Below are positions 25,940 to 35,147 of a stretch of 64,000 nucleotides of DNA, piece by piece. The number at the start of each line of letters is the position of its first letter. Position 1 is the stretch's first letter. The stretch covers positions 25,415 to 89,414 of the forward strand of contig JACHLS010000016.1 in the NCBI GenBank assembly GCA_014204635.1. The letters are read 5' to 3'. Both the position numbers and the translations under genes were made by a program. The notes under the pieces are model-generated. The model had not been told where the DNA came from, did not search any database, and saw only the letters and a program-made list of their open reading frames with translations. Source of the stretch: Sporosarcina luteola (GTDB lineage: Bacteria > Bacillota > Bacilli > Bacillales_A > Planococcaceae).

Positions 25940-26200
25940 CGGTGGTAAAGTTCGGAGAAGCGGTGATAACGGCACGAGAGTCGGTGGTAAACACCTGAGA
26001 AGCGGTGGTAACGGCACGAGAGTCGGTGGTAAACATCTGAGAAGCGGTGGTAACGGCACAAGAGTCGGTGGTAAACACCTGAGAAGCGGTGATAACGGCA
26101 CGAGAGTCGGTGGTAAACACCTGAGAAGCGGTGATAACGGCACGAGAGTCGGTGGTAAACACCTGAGAAGCGGTGGTAACGGCACGAGAGTCGGTGGTAA
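25940..26200. repeat. Tandem 21-bp repeat, 13 units in exact register
   Basis: CGGTGGTAA (or CGGTGATAA) starts at 25940 and every 21 bp until 26192 with no indel. Two unit types alternate, one ending ACACCTGAG and one ending CGGCACGAG, so the higher-order unit is 42 bp. Because 21 is a multiple of three, several reading frames stay open through it, but none has a ribosome site. It lies between ctaG and a gene fragment. Confidence 0.9.
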
Positions 26201-26247
26201 GTAAAAGAGAACTCACATATTACATTACTAGTCCTATATCGTATTCC

Positions 26248-26345
26248 GCACTTTTGCTGGCCGATGGTCTAACAGATGAAGCATTAGATCGCTAACTTTC
26301 CGAATGGAAGAGTGGTCAAATTGTATTCCAACCAACGAAGTGAAA
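26248..26345 (+). pseudogene. Decayed C-terminal fragment of an MBL-fold hydrolase
   Basis: In one frame the bases read LADGLTDEALDR-stop-LSEWKSGQIVFQ. This matches LADDTTEEALERLLAEWERRKLDSI at the C terminus of the intact metallo-hydrolase at 37498-38466, and the DNA is also similar (26248-26307 versus 38323-38383). The downstream bases (GGCGACC ... GTCG plus T-run at 26363-26390, then CCAGCCCC...) also resemble those after the intact gene. It is a remnant of a paralogous copy. Confidence 0.6.
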
Positions 26346-26468
26346 TAACCGTTCCATTCATTAGGCGACCCGAGGTAGGTGTCGTTTTTTAAAATTCCGA
26401 AGGCCTACAGAGGGAATTAAACCAAAAGGGGCCCTCGGAAAGTCAATTTCCAGCCCCCTTAAGTTACA

Positions 26469-26488
26469 GGATGATACTAGTATCATCC
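26469..26488. repeat. Perfect 20-bp palindrome downstream of the exporter gene
   Basis: GGATGATACTAGTATCATCC is fully self-complementary and lies 36 bp beyond the stop codon of the leftward exporter gene. No T-run follows on either strand, so it may be a protein-binding site or a weak hairpin. The rest of 26346-26523 shows no gene. Confidence 0.5.
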
Positions 26489-26523
26489 CCAAACTCATCA
26501 AACTGATTGAATGCGTTACATAC

Positions 26524-28149
26524 TCACCCTTCCATCAATGAAGTTTCCTTCGTTAATAAGTCTCCGCAGCTCGACAATGTTATTTTTTTATTATAGCGGT
26601 TGCTAATTTCTTCACTTAATCTATGTTCAATATTGATGACTGTACCTGGGTAGTTCATGATTAATTGGTTGAGTTGATCTGCACTTTCAGCATCTAAGCC
26701 GGATAATGCTTCATCGACTACGAGAATGTTTTTATTATATAGTAGTGCGCGGGCAACCTCCAATCGCTTTAATTCGCCGCCGGATAATTGATGTACATTA
26801 CTACCTAACTGTGTGTCTAAACCTTTTGGTGTTGCCAGATGAGATAGTCCAACATTCTTTAAGATTGCACATAACTCATCGTCTGAAGTATCTTTCCCAA
26901 GAGTTAAGTTGTACCGCAGGGTGTTATTAAATACAAATGGTTGTTGTTCAACGACCGCAAATGACTCAGTTAAATTACTTTGTATTGCATCACCATATTT
27001 AATACTTCCTGAAATGACATCCTGTTCATTCATGATTGTCTTAAGCAAGGTAGATTTCCCCGATCCTGATGCACCTTCAATTAGGATGCGGTCTCCTGAG
27101 ACTATTTGTAAGTTTAGATCCTTTAAGATAGGTAGATCCATTTGATAGCCAATATCTACGTTTGCTAATGAGATCAAATACTCTTTGCGATCCGTGAGCA
27201 GTGGCTTTTTAGGTAATGGATCTTGTGTTTTTTCATCAAGCACCTTACTAAGTAATGGTTCCGATGCTGTCATTGCATTATAAAAATTTGCCAGCGAAAT
27301 CAACGGTGTAACAACGCGATCCGCTGCCATATATATCGTGATCAGCATACCAACAGATAGATCGCCTCGCATGACAGACCATGCTCCAAAGGATAATGAG
27401 GCCATAGCGGAAATAACATATAGTGCACTCACATAGAATGATGAAACAGCTTGTCTAAAGTTCATTGAAAAATATTTATTTTGCTCAGTTGTTACTGCAT
27501 GAAACAATTGTTTGAATATGAAAGGTACCGCACTATATCGTTTTACGAGATTTCTTGCATTCAAACCATCCTCAAGTTGTTCAATATAATGGTGATTTGC
27601 CTGCTGCCAATTTTTCGTTCCCTCTTTCAGCCATTTTGAAGTTAATTTGGGTACAAACGTAGGAAGTGTACCTAGTAAAACAAAAATCATACCAACTTTC
27701 CAATCAATGAATAGTAAAAATATCAAGGTGACAACACCTTGTAAAATACTATAAATAAAGTTCATGGAGTTGTTTACAAAATCTTTTTCAATCTGTTTAA
27801 TATCAGAAGTAATGGTCGATAGGTATGTACTGGAATTAACTTTTCTATTACCGACTTCATAAGCTTTTTTAAACATGTTGTCCTTTAAATCAACGAGTAT
27901 ATTACTTCTTAGTTTACCGAAGAAATAAGCATTCGAGACTTGGGCGACAAGCAATCCCATCCATAAGATAAACCAAAGTATGAGCAACATTGGAACTTTA
28001 TCATATTCTTTATCCGTCACTATATTTGTAAATTTCCCTAAAAAATAAGGGAAAACAATTCCGTCAAGAGATAAAATAAGTAAACAAATGAAACTTAAGA
28101 ATGCCAGTTTCCATTTGCCATGGAATAATCGCAGTATTAATGTAAACAC
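26524..28149 (-). CDS. ABC exporter of the lanthipeptide cluster (LanT-like, no peptidase domain)
   Basis: A 541-aa half-transporter. Residues 1-320 hold six membrane helices (ABC exporter fold) and residues ~335-541 the ATPase, with Walker A GASGSGKST, signature LSGGELKRLEVARALL, Walker B ILVVDEALSGLD and His in NIEHRL. No N-terminal C39 peptidase is present, so the leader must be removed by another protease. The GTG start follows AATGGGGG. It follows lanKC on the same strand and should export the modified peptide; a multidrug role cannot be excluded. Confidence 0.85.
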   Translation of the reverse strand: MFTLILRLFHGKWKLAFLSFICLLILSLDGIVFPYFLGKFTNIVTDKEYDKVPMLLILWFILWMGLLVAQVSNAYFFGKLRSNILVDLKDNMFKKAYEVGNRKVNSSTYLSTITSDIKQIEKDFVNNSMNFIYSILQGVVTLIFLLFIDWKVGMIFVLLGTLPTFVPKLTSKWLKEGTKNWQQANHHYIEQLEDGLNARNLVKRYSAVPFIFKQLFHAVTTEQNKYFSMNFRQAVSSFYVSALYVISAMASLSFGAWSVMRGDLSVGMLITIYMAADRVVTPLISLANFYNAMTASEPLLSKVLDEKTQDPLPKKPLLTDRKEYLISLANVDIGYQMDLPILKDLNLQIVSGDRILIEGASGSGKSTLLKTIMNEQDVISGSIKYGDAIQSNLTESFAVVEQQPFVFNNTLRYNLTLGKDTSDDELCAILKNVGLSHLATPKGLDTQLGSNVHQLSGGELKRLEVARALLYNKNILVVDEALSGLDAESADQLNQLIMNYPGTVINIEHRLSEEISNRYNKKITLSSCGDLLTKETSLMEG

Positions 28150-28432
28150 GTCAATCCCCCATTTCAGAAAAGCGAAAAATATATTAGTATAGTGAATTGC
28201 TTAGACTTCACTACCGCAGAAGAGGCGCCTCTACTTCCGATAGACCCAACTAGGCTATGGAGGCCAAGGATGTGCTGTATCATTACTAAAACCTACTCAC
28301 ACTGCACTATTTCCTATTGATATTCAAGACATTCATCATTCCGAAAGACACGCGATCAAAAGACTCCAGCGAAAATGCCTGAGCAGATTCCTTACATGCT
28401 CAGACATTTCCGAAGGAGTGGTCACAAACCAG
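28150..28432 (-). other. Intercistronic region with hairpin between lanKC and exporter
   Basis: 283 bp with no convincing gene. Just past the lanKC stop, CTGAGCA (28379-28385) and TGCTCAG (28397-28403) form a 7-bp hairpin without a strong T-run. A 23-codon frame spans it but has no ribosome site. The base composition is more GC-rich than the flanking AT-rich lan genes, so an insertion remnant is possible. Confidence 0.4.
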
Positions 28433-31156
28433 TTATACCAAGGCTAATTTGCTAATTTCGTTCTGAGAAAGTTGAAGCTCTTTGGAAGACGATAAAATAG
28501 GAAATGCACTGAATTTGTAGTTATCCCAAGACAATGTGGACATAGAATACTCTTTATATAGTTTTAATACTAAAAGGATTCCTAATCCACCAGCTCCAAA
28601 ATCATCAGCATAAAATGACTGCTTATCTCCTAAAAACCCAACCACTCCTTCTTCATCATTCCGATGAAAATGTGTGGTGATATAATTTATTTTATGGAGC
28701 AGCGACGCCTCAAATTCTTTTTTTAGTTCCTCAGGAATATTAGGGAGCAATAAGACACCAATCATCACCAAAGCTAATCCGGCCATTCCATAAGTTATAC
28801 CGTAGTTGTAAGAGAACGGAGAATTTAAGGATGAAATGAATTCACGCAAGACTTCCCAATCACTTTCACCCTGACGATGATAATGTTGCAAAAGAATGAG
28901 AATGATGCCCGCTCCCCCTGCATAGAGATAGGGAGATCTGATATTTGGCCACTCTTGTATACTATAAGAAAGGCCGGTAAATACAGGATCTTCTTTAACC
29001 GTATCAAGATCTTGTTCGATAAAACGATAAATGGCCTTCCAATTATACTCATCTTTACTTGTCCCATATGTTAGACAATAAGCTAACCCGGAACTACCGT
29101 ATTCTAATCCTTGATACTGGCTAATTGGCGAAGTACTAGTAAGTAATTTATCTTTAAGCACAGTTAGCAGATTGCTCATATCAGGGTAATTTTGATTTTT
29201 ATCGATCAGACTCAATGCCATGTAAATACCTGATAATCCATTAGCCAAATCTAAATTTTCATGGTCCGCTCTATTGATTCTTTTGACTAAATTTAAAAAG
29301 TAGTAGTTATTTTCCACAGGAATACCTGCCTGTTGCAAATAGAGGGCTATCCCTGCTTTCCCAAAAATCAGACCATCGTTTAGTTTGTTCATATTGCTTT
29401 CTTTCAAGGCAAACTCTTGTAAGATATAGGCCGTATCTATTAATTGCCTATCATTTATAATATTTAATTCACGTAAACACAAAGAGACACCTGGTAAACC
29501 ATACACTAGAGATAAACGACTGTTATTGTAATCGGATGTCCTAAATTTAAATATGTTGTGTGGATTATCAGCAAATAGATTAGAGTAATATCGCGTTAAT
29601 ACCCTTCTAATATTTTCAATATCTGCTATCACTTTATTTTCTAGCTGTACCCCTGACATGTCAGCAGGCGTCTGATGATCCTTGCCATATAATTCTTCTT
29701 CAAATTCAACTATAATATTATCAGGTAGACATTCATTCAAGGCTATATCCCTTAACATCATTCCCGCCTTATAAATCCCTCTTGTCCCCTGAGGCAGTTG
29801 AGAAATGATTGCACCATACTCCTTTTCATAGTAATTTTCATCATGAAAATAACCTTTATTCTTTCCAATGACTGAATACAACATTAGCTGCGAAAACATG
29901 TACAAATCCTTGTATTCACTTTTAATTTTCTTCGGCATTCGATACATGAATCTATCCGTGCCCATTTCATACCATTCGTTATTGTCAATTTTCGAGATAC
30001 TCTCAGCATCGATTAATGCAACTTTCCCCTCCGCAGTAATAAAGAAGTTATCATCAGAAATATCATTAAACACATAACCATCTGAATGCAAATGCATTAT
30101 AAATTTGAAAATTTCGTTGAACGTGTTTTTGAGGGTTTCTATAAACTCTTTCTTTTCCTCTGAATTTTTCTCAGGTTTAGAAATCGGGTTTTCAGTAATA
30201 AACTCTTTCAATGACATACCATCTAGTTTCTCCACAATAATAAATATAGATTCATCTTCATAAAAATAGTCTATGGGCTGCGGAAATAAAAGATTATAAG
30301 CCATTTTATTTTCTTTGAAAAATTCGAACTCGTTCATTCTTGCCTTATGTGCCCTATATATAGGTTCCTTTAATGATGGAAAACCGCCTAGCCGCCCTTC
30401 CTTAATAATAATATTCTTAGCACTCGTAGCATCATATCCTTCATATACATTCCCTGTAGCACAGTGCCTGATTATTTTCGTAACCGAAAAAGCATGGTCA
30501 GTTAAGGAACCTTTAATTTTTACTTCTTTTACGACTTCATCATCAAATACTGTATTTTTGAATGGATCATGTATCCCTGGGGGGAGAGTAAAGAATCCTC
30601 TCCTAGAATCTTCACCAGCTTCACCAAATCCATCGACTATTTGATAGTCCCATTCATTATCATTCGAAACTTCATATTCTGGAAAAACGCCACCATATCT
30701 ATAGTAAATAAAATTGCTGTCTTTATACTTTTGATCTGAGGGAACTGTTACACCCGTCTCACACTTAATTTCCGAATATAATTTCTCAATAATATACATA
30801 AATTCTTCTTTATCTTTCGGATAAATTGTCATGTACTTGCCAAATTGACTAATGCTTGTATTTTTATTTGATAAGAAGAGAAATGACTTTAGATCTGGAA
30901 CATATTTAAAAGAAATCATTTCCCTCTGTAATACTTTCACAATTTCAGACAATAGTAAGGGGTATTGATCCAACGCAGGAGATAGATGAATTTTCCATCC
31001 TTGCGCGTGATAAAAGTGATCATATAGAACATACCTAAATGGAAATGCATCCTGAACTTTAATACTTTTTCCGAGATTTAACCCCGATTTAAAATAATAG
31101 TTATTTAAGCTAATTTTTAAGTCCTTTCTTTCAAACACATGCACATATTCCTTCAT
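28433..31156 (-). CDS. lanKC: Class III lanthipeptide synthetase LanKC
   Basis: A 907-aa three-domain enzyme. Residues 1-220 are the phosphoSer/Thr lyase region. Residues ~225-500 are a Ser/Thr kinase (Lys252 in NIIIKEG, catalytic loop FNDISDDN with Asp365 and Asn370, metal-binding LIDAES at 381-386). Residues ~540-907 are a LanC-like cyclase. Where LanC enzymes have zinc-binding Cys and Cys-His-Gly, this protein has YLYAGGAG and YGMAGL (residue 789), so zinc is absent and the enzyme is class III, not class IV. It should phosphorylate, dehydrate and cyclise the precursor encoded just upstream. GAGGGGG precedes the ATG. Confidence 0.93.
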   Translation of the reverse strand: MKEYVHVFERKDLKISLNNYYFKSGLNLGKSIKVQDAFPFRYVLYDHFYHAQGWKIHLSPALDQYPLLLSEIVKVLQREMISFKYVPDLKSFLFLSNKNTSISQFGKYMTIYPKDKEEFMYIIEKLYSEIKCETGVTVPSDQKYKDSNFIYYRYGGVFPEYEVSNDNEWDYQIVDGFGEAGEDSRRGFFTLPPGIHDPFKNTVFDDEVVKEVKIKGSLTDHAFSVTKIIRHCATGNVYEGYDATSAKNIIIKEGRLGGFPSLKEPIYRAHKARMNEFEFFKENKMAYNLLFPQPIDYFYEDESIFIIVEKLDGMSLKEFITENPISKPEKNSEEKKEFIETLKNTFNEIFKFIMHLHSDGYVFNDISDDNFFITAEGKVALIDAESISKIDNNEWYEMGTDRFMYRMPKKIKSEYKDLYMFSQLMLYSVIGKNKGYFHDENYYEKEYGAIISQLPQGTRGIYKAGMMLRDIALNECLPDNIIVEFEEELYGKDHQTPADMSGVQLENKVIADIENIRRVLTRYYSNLFADNPHNIFKFRTSDYNNSRLSLVYGLPGVSLCLRELNIINDRQLIDTAYILQEFALKESNMNKLNDGLIFGKAGIALYLQQAGIPVENNYYFLNLVKRINRADHENLDLANGLSGIYMALSLIDKNQNYPDMSNLLTVLKDKLLTSTSPISQYQGLEYGSSGLAYCLTYGTSKDEYNWKAIYRFIEQDLDTVKEDPVFTGLSYSIQEWPNIRSPYLYAGGAGIILILLQHYHRQGESDWEVLREFISSLNSPFSYNYGITYGMAGLALVMIGVLLLPNIPEELKKEFEASLLHKINYITTHFHRNDEEGVVGFLGDKQSFYADDFGAGGLGILLVLKLYKEYSMSTLSWDNYKFSAFPILSSSKELQLSQNEISKLALV

Positions 31157-31223
31157 ATTACTACCCCCTCGCTTTTAAGTAGAAAATTCATAGAAGCAAA
31201 ATTAATTATGTACTATTTAAATA

Positions 31224-31269
31224 AAAACGAGCGATTTTTTATGTGTAAATACGTAAAATCGCTCGTTTT
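31224..31269 (-). terminator. Strong hairpin (attenuator) between precursor and lanKC
   Basis: A 15-bp perfect stem, AAAACGAGCGATTTT (31224-31238) with its complement (31255-31269), and a 16-nt loop, ending in a T-run on the minus strand. It lies between the precursor stop (31291) and lanKC. It probably ends most transcripts after the precursor, giving more peptide than enzyme. Confidence 0.8.
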
Positions 31270-31290
31270 ATAATTTTATCTTAAGATAAC

Positions 31291-31416
31291 TTATTGTTCT
31301 TCTACTGCTGAGTTACATCCGCCGCCCGTGCAGCTATTACTGATATTAGAATTTGCTGCCACGTTTTTTTCTCTGTTAGAAACTTCAAGTCGCTCTAACT
31401 GATCACGTAAATTCAT
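31291..31416 (-). CDS. lanA: Class III lanthipeptide precursor peptide
   Basis: A 41-aa peptide with GGGAGGTG 7 nt before its ATG. Residues 1-17 form a charged, helix-prone leader (NLRDQLERLEVSNREK). The core side contains SNISNSCTGGGC (residues 23-34): Ser23-x2-Ser26-x2-Cys29, the S-x2-S-x2-5-C pattern that class III enzymes convert to labionin or lanthionine plus dehydroalanine, and Thr30-x3-Cys34 for a possible methyllanthionine ring. It ends NSAVEEQ. A consensus promoter lies upstream, and the hairpin and lanKC follow. The ring pattern is inferred. Confidence 0.85.
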   Translation of the reverse strand: MNLRDQLERLEVSNREKNVAANSNISNSCTGGGCNSAVEEQ

Positions 31417-31454
31417 ATTTTTCACCTCCCTTTTTATTACTATAATTCCACTTT

Positions 31455-31483
31455 ATTGTAAAACATGTAATTTTGTATGTCAA
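31455..31483 (-). promoter_or_regulatory. Promoter of the lanthipeptide operon
   Basis: On the minus strand, TTGACA (31478-31483), 17 nt and TACAAT (31455-31460) form a near-perfect sigma-A promoter about 40 bp before the precursor ATG. Confidence 0.75.
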
Positions 31484-32329
31484 CATATTTTAATAATTAT
31501 TTCGATTTAATTTTATACAACTAATTTTCGGATAATTAAACATGCAATTAAAGCTTAAACTTTAGCTTTAATATGCTCCCTTATAGGGGTGAAACTATTG
31601 TTTTAACACCGTATTTAGTCAATGTTCTCCAAGTTTTACTTGTAGCCAATAAATAAGATAACAAGGATCGTGACATTATCAATCATCACTATTTTTCTTA
31701 TCGCATGTCCCATAGATAAAAATATAGAAGTAGCTAAAAACAAAACAACAAAAAATGTAATGATCGAATCCGATGAATAAAGAATCTAGGAATGTAACAA
31801 TGTAATGTCAAACATCGTCATTTTAAAAGATTAAAAAGTAAATGATGGATTTTTCAAAGATAAGGCTCTGAGAGGATTTACGATAGGTGAAGAGAAATTA
31901 TTTTTTCAGTATATTAAAACTAAATTGATAAGTTCGATATGAATATAATGAATGATGCGAAGAAAAACAAAAATTTTATAAAGTAAAATCGCCTGCAAAT
32001 CTCCATTTCCTTCCTTGTAATCAATTACATTGTATATTCTGGTATTTGATAAGTCAATTATTAACTTACTATTCTATATAGTTTTTAATATCTGAATAAA
32101 TTATAGAAATAGCTTGTAAACGGTCAATAGACGTCGAAAAAAAGAAAAAGAACACGTACTTCATGTGTCCTTTCACTTTATATTTCACTTTATCTACTCA
32201 TTCTTTCAGTGAGGCCTTAGATGAAGGATAGGCCTACTTTTCCCCATCTGAACTGCAGGTATTTTTCTACCTGAAAGTTAAACATGGAACAATCTATGAA
32301 AAAGCATAAATCGACAAAACTTTTCCTCG
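31484..32329. other. AT-rich non-coding region upstream of the lanthipeptide operon
   Basis: 846 bp with no convincing gene. ATTAAAGC (31547-31554) and GCTTTAAT (31565-31572) form an inverted repeat about 65 bp upstream of the operon promoter and could bind a regulator. A 36-codon GTG frame at 31670 with a lipobox-like start lacks a proper ribosome site. The bases from ~32140 to 32200 contain a weak GAACAC/GTGTCC hairpin. I see no regulator gene dedicated to the cluster. Confidence 0.4.
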
Positions 32330-32935
32330 TCACGTTTCCTCGTTTCTAGGATGGTATAGACTTGCTGTAAATAAACCCACTACCTCTTCAACCATTTCAT
32401 CGATATCCGGATTAATATGCTCATTCATATGTGGCAATGTTAATTGAAAAATCAAGATGGAAGAAAGCAACGAATAGAAGAAGTTTGCGGTATATTTGAA
32501 GTTCCCCTTTGGTAGTTTCCCCTGCTCATGCAACTGCGTTAAATAATTCTCCAAGTGACGAAATAAGGTATTTGGATATTCAAAGAACAATTTTTCGAGT
32601 TCTTTATCTTGATGGATCTCACGCATGAATATCCAAGTAACTTCCTTGTTCGGAATATTTTCTTCAAAATAAGCTTTAGCTAATATTCGAAGATCGTGTT
32701 CGATGTCACCAGTTAATAAAGCTTCAATCTTTGGAAAATAATCTCGACTCGTTTTATGCGAAATAACACTTTCTTGAAACAGATTCTCTTTATTGCCAAA
32801 ATGCCTGAAAAGGGTGATATGATTCACTCCCGCACGCTCCGCTATTTCACGTGTTGAAGTACCGGCATACCCTTTCTCACCAAAAAGCGATAATGCCGCT
32901 GATAGTATTTTTTCTCTTGTTTTCGTTTTTGCCAT
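32330..32935 (-). CDS. TetR/AcrR-family regulator
   Basis: A 201-aa protein. The N-terminal HTH is [44 protein letters not shown], and the rest is the helical ligand domain. It lies 87 bp downstream of an EmrB-type efflux gene on the same strand, so it is probably cotranscribed and represses its own operon through the palindromes at 34725-34798. Confidence 0.92.
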   Translation of the reverse strand: MAKTKTREKILSAALSLFGEKGYAGTSTREIAERAGVNHITLFRHFGNKENLFQESVISHKTSRDYFPKIEALLTGDIEHDLRILAKAYFEENIPNKEVTWIFMREIHQDKELEKLFFEYPNTLFRHLENYLTQLHEQGKLPKGNFKYTANFFYSLLSSILIFQLTLPHMNEHINPDIDEMVEEVVGLFTASLYHPRNEET

Positions 32936-33022
32936 TTATAGATTGCTCCCCTTGTCTGCCCATAATTCGCTAACATTATAGTCGAAATAAAAAAGGAGAG
33001 CAATCAATTGCATACATTCTTG

Positions 33023-34711
33023 CTATCTCGTACCTCTATTAGTATTACGTTCCCCCATATACTTCCGCATCCTTCTAGCATTGATTCCATTCCCATAGGC
33101 AAAGACCGCCCCAATTAACAGAACGAATGCTTCGATTCGGAAGACAGATTGAAAGGCAGCAGAAACATGGTCCTTTATGGTCCTCTCTATCAAAGGATAG
33201 AAATGGATCAGCGCGTCCTTTTCAGCTGCAAATTGTTCTTTGATTCGGAATTGGTCTTGTTCGGTAGAAACCGTCAGCAGTCTTTCCTCTTCGGCCGAAA
33301 GTTGATCGACCAGCCTTTGAACGAACAGCTCACTTTCTTCCCTCTCCTCGTCGCCTTTCACATTCTCTACTAGACGTTTTACTTTTTCTTTGCTGTCAAA
33401 AGTCAATTCGCTAGCGTTAATCAATTCTATCATTTCACGCTTTGCCAATTTGACTTCGTCCTCCATCATATGCTGCAGCAGTACCACGGACAATGCGACG
33501 CCAAGTGCAGCTCCAATTACACGGCTTATCTGAAATAAACCGGATGCAATCCCTTCCTTTTCCTCTGGAACTTGTAAGATGAGAGCGATGGATAAAGGGC
33601 TAAAGATTAAACCGGATCCTAAGCCGATTATCATCATGACACCGACAATGATCCATATTGATTGATCTAAATCCAGCCATCCTAATAGGTACGTTCCAAG
33701 GCCAAATAGAACATAACCGATGACTCCAAACCATTTCGTTCCCCACGTATTCGCTTTCGCTGCAAGCGGGGTGATTAGAATCGTCGCAATGGATGAGGAG
33801 CTGAGAACGAGACCGGCCTGCATTTGTGAAAATCCCTTTACCGACGTTAAGTAAAACGCCATTAAGAAGTAAACACACATCATTCCAATTCCTAAACATA
33901 ACAATGCCATATTGCCACTTGCGAATTGATAGTTTTTGAACAGCCTAACCGGAAGCATCGGATGTTTGCTCCGTAATTCAAAGATGATAAATAATAGTAC
34001 ACTTGCGGCGCTGCAAGTCAGACAACTGAGAACGAGCAGTGATGACCAGCCGTATTCTTTTACCTGTAAAAGTCCATATATTAGCGCAAACAACGCCACA
34101 CTACTAGTGATCATCCCAGCCCAATCGATTTGTTTAGACGCCGTTGAATCATATGATTCTCTAACAAACGAATGAATGAGAGACACGGCAAGAATGCCAA
34201 TGGGTATGTTTATGTAGAATATCCATTGCCAAGCAAAGTGTTCGGAAATGATGCCGCCAATCGTTGGCCCCAATGCTGTTGACACACCCGCCATGATGCC
34301 AAACAGAGCGGTCACACTACCAACTTTTTCAGTCGGCGTATGAACAAGCACTAAAGGAATACATACCGGTACGATCAAGGCAGCAGCGAAGCCTTGTAGG
34401 GCTCGGAATGCTATTAAGAGATCGACAGATTGGGACACTCCACACAGAAGGGAAGCTAGGATAAACGTAACAAGCCCGATTTGAAAGATTTTCTTCCTGC
34501 CAAATTGATCCGCAACTCTCACGGCGGTCAGCAAGGTGACTCCAAAAGCAATGTTATAACTATCAATGATCCACGAAATCTGATCCATTGAGGTTTCGTA
34601 GTATGCAGTAATTTTTGGCAAGGATACATTCACAATAGTCGTATCTAGCAATGCCATAAAAAAGCCCAGCGCAGCAGCCATTACAGGCATAACATACTGT
34701 TTTTTCTTCAT
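33023..34711 (-). CDS. MFS drug efflux pump, DHA2/EmrB type (14 TM)
   Basis: A 562-aa protein. The DHA2 signature LDTTIVNVSLPKI is near residue 25, DQFGRKKIF is motif A, and about 14 helices follow. Unusually, a charged ~90-residue segment (around residues 420-520, rich in EEREESELFVQRLVDQLSAEEE) sits between the last helices. The start at 34711 follows AAAAGGAG. Such pumps expel hydrophobic drugs or peptides with proton exchange. Proximity to the lanthipeptide cluster may be coincidence. Confidence 0.9.
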   Translation of the reverse strand: MKKKQYVMPVMAAALGFFMALLDTTIVNVSLPKITAYYETSMDQISWIIDSYNIAFGVTLLTAVRVADQFGRKKIFQIGLVTFILASLLCGVSQSVDLLIAFRALQGFAAALIVPVCIPLVLVHTPTEKVGSVTALFGIMAGVSTALGPTIGGIISEHFAWQWIFYINIPIGILAVSLIHSFVRESYDSTASKQIDWAGMITSSVALFALIYGLLQVKEYGWSSLLVLSCLTCSAASVLLFIIFELRSKHPMLPVRLFKNYQFASGNMALLCLGIGMMCVYFLMAFYLTSVKGFSQMQAGLVLSSSSIATILITPLAAKANTWGTKWFGVIGYVLFGLGTYLLGWLDLDQSIWIIVGVMMIIGLGSGLIFSPLSIALILQVPEEKEGIASGLFQISRVIGAALGVALSVVLLQHMMEDEVKLAKREMIELINASELTFDSKEKVKRLVENVKGDEEREESELFVQRLVDQLSAEEERLLTVSTEQDQFRIKEQFAAEKDALIHFYPLIERTIKDHVSAAFQSVFRIEAFVLLIGAVFAYGNGINARRMRKYMGERNTNRGTR

Positions 34712-34724
34712 GTCAAAACTCCTT

Positions 34725-34798
34725 TTCTCTATAATGCAACCGTATGATTGCATTATAGAGAACGCTGTGCATAAATGCAACCTAGTGGTTGCATTTAT
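34725..34798 (-). promoter_or_regulatory. Efflux-operon promoter embedded in two palindromic operators
   Basis: Palindrome 1 has 15-bp arms (34725-34739 and 34748-34762, outer TTCTCTATAATGCAA) around 8 bases. Palindrome 2 has 12-bp arms (ATAAATGCAACC at 34771-34782 and 34787-34798) around TAGT. On the minus strand the promoter is TTGCAT (34775-34780, in palindrome 2), 17 nt, TATAAT (34752-34757, in palindrome 1). Both hexamers lie inside operators. Confidence 0.7.
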
Positions 34799-34858
34799 TT
34801 TCATCACCTATCTAATTAGGAACGCACATTTAAACAATTTATCACGAGTCTGACATAC

Positions 34859-34898
34859 TCAAAAGGCGTGCTGGTCTTGTTAACTAGTACGCCTTTTT
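34859..34898. terminator. Intrinsic terminator-like hairpin
   Basis: AAAAGGCGT pairs with ACGCCTTTTT around a ~20-nt loop. It is the only clear structure in the 34799-35147 gap apart from the promoter region of the next module. Confidence 0.6.
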
Positions 34899-35147
34899 CA
34901 TTTACACCAAAATGTACAGTAGATCTGAAACTCTATATTGCACTGTATTTATAAAGTTCTTAATGGACAGCTTCGTTCACATCAGCCAATACGAAGATTG
35001 GAGTTAAAATACTAGCTGCCATGACCCTACATTGAAAAACACCCAAACAATATAAAAAAGGGAGTATTTATTCCTTTTCATACTAATGTGTTAAAAATAC
35101 TTTACTAAAAGTAAAAAATAGTTTACCATGACATAGAGGTGATCTTG

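Noticed and set aside
25920..26216. Long open frames on both strands through the repeat array
   Set aside because: A 21-bp unit keeps frames open automatically; no frame has a ribosome site, and the putative proteins are pure repeat translations.
28150..28432. Insertion-sequence remnant between lanKC and the exporter
   Set aside because: Composition differs from the neighbours, but I could find neither terminal inverted repeats nor a transposase fragment.
31670..31780. 36-codon GTG frame with lipobox-like IFLIAC near the lanthipeptide promoter
   Set aside because: The AAGGA before it is only 2 nt from GTG and the frame is AT-rich low-complexity; it could be chance. I cannot support it as a second precursor or immunity peptide.
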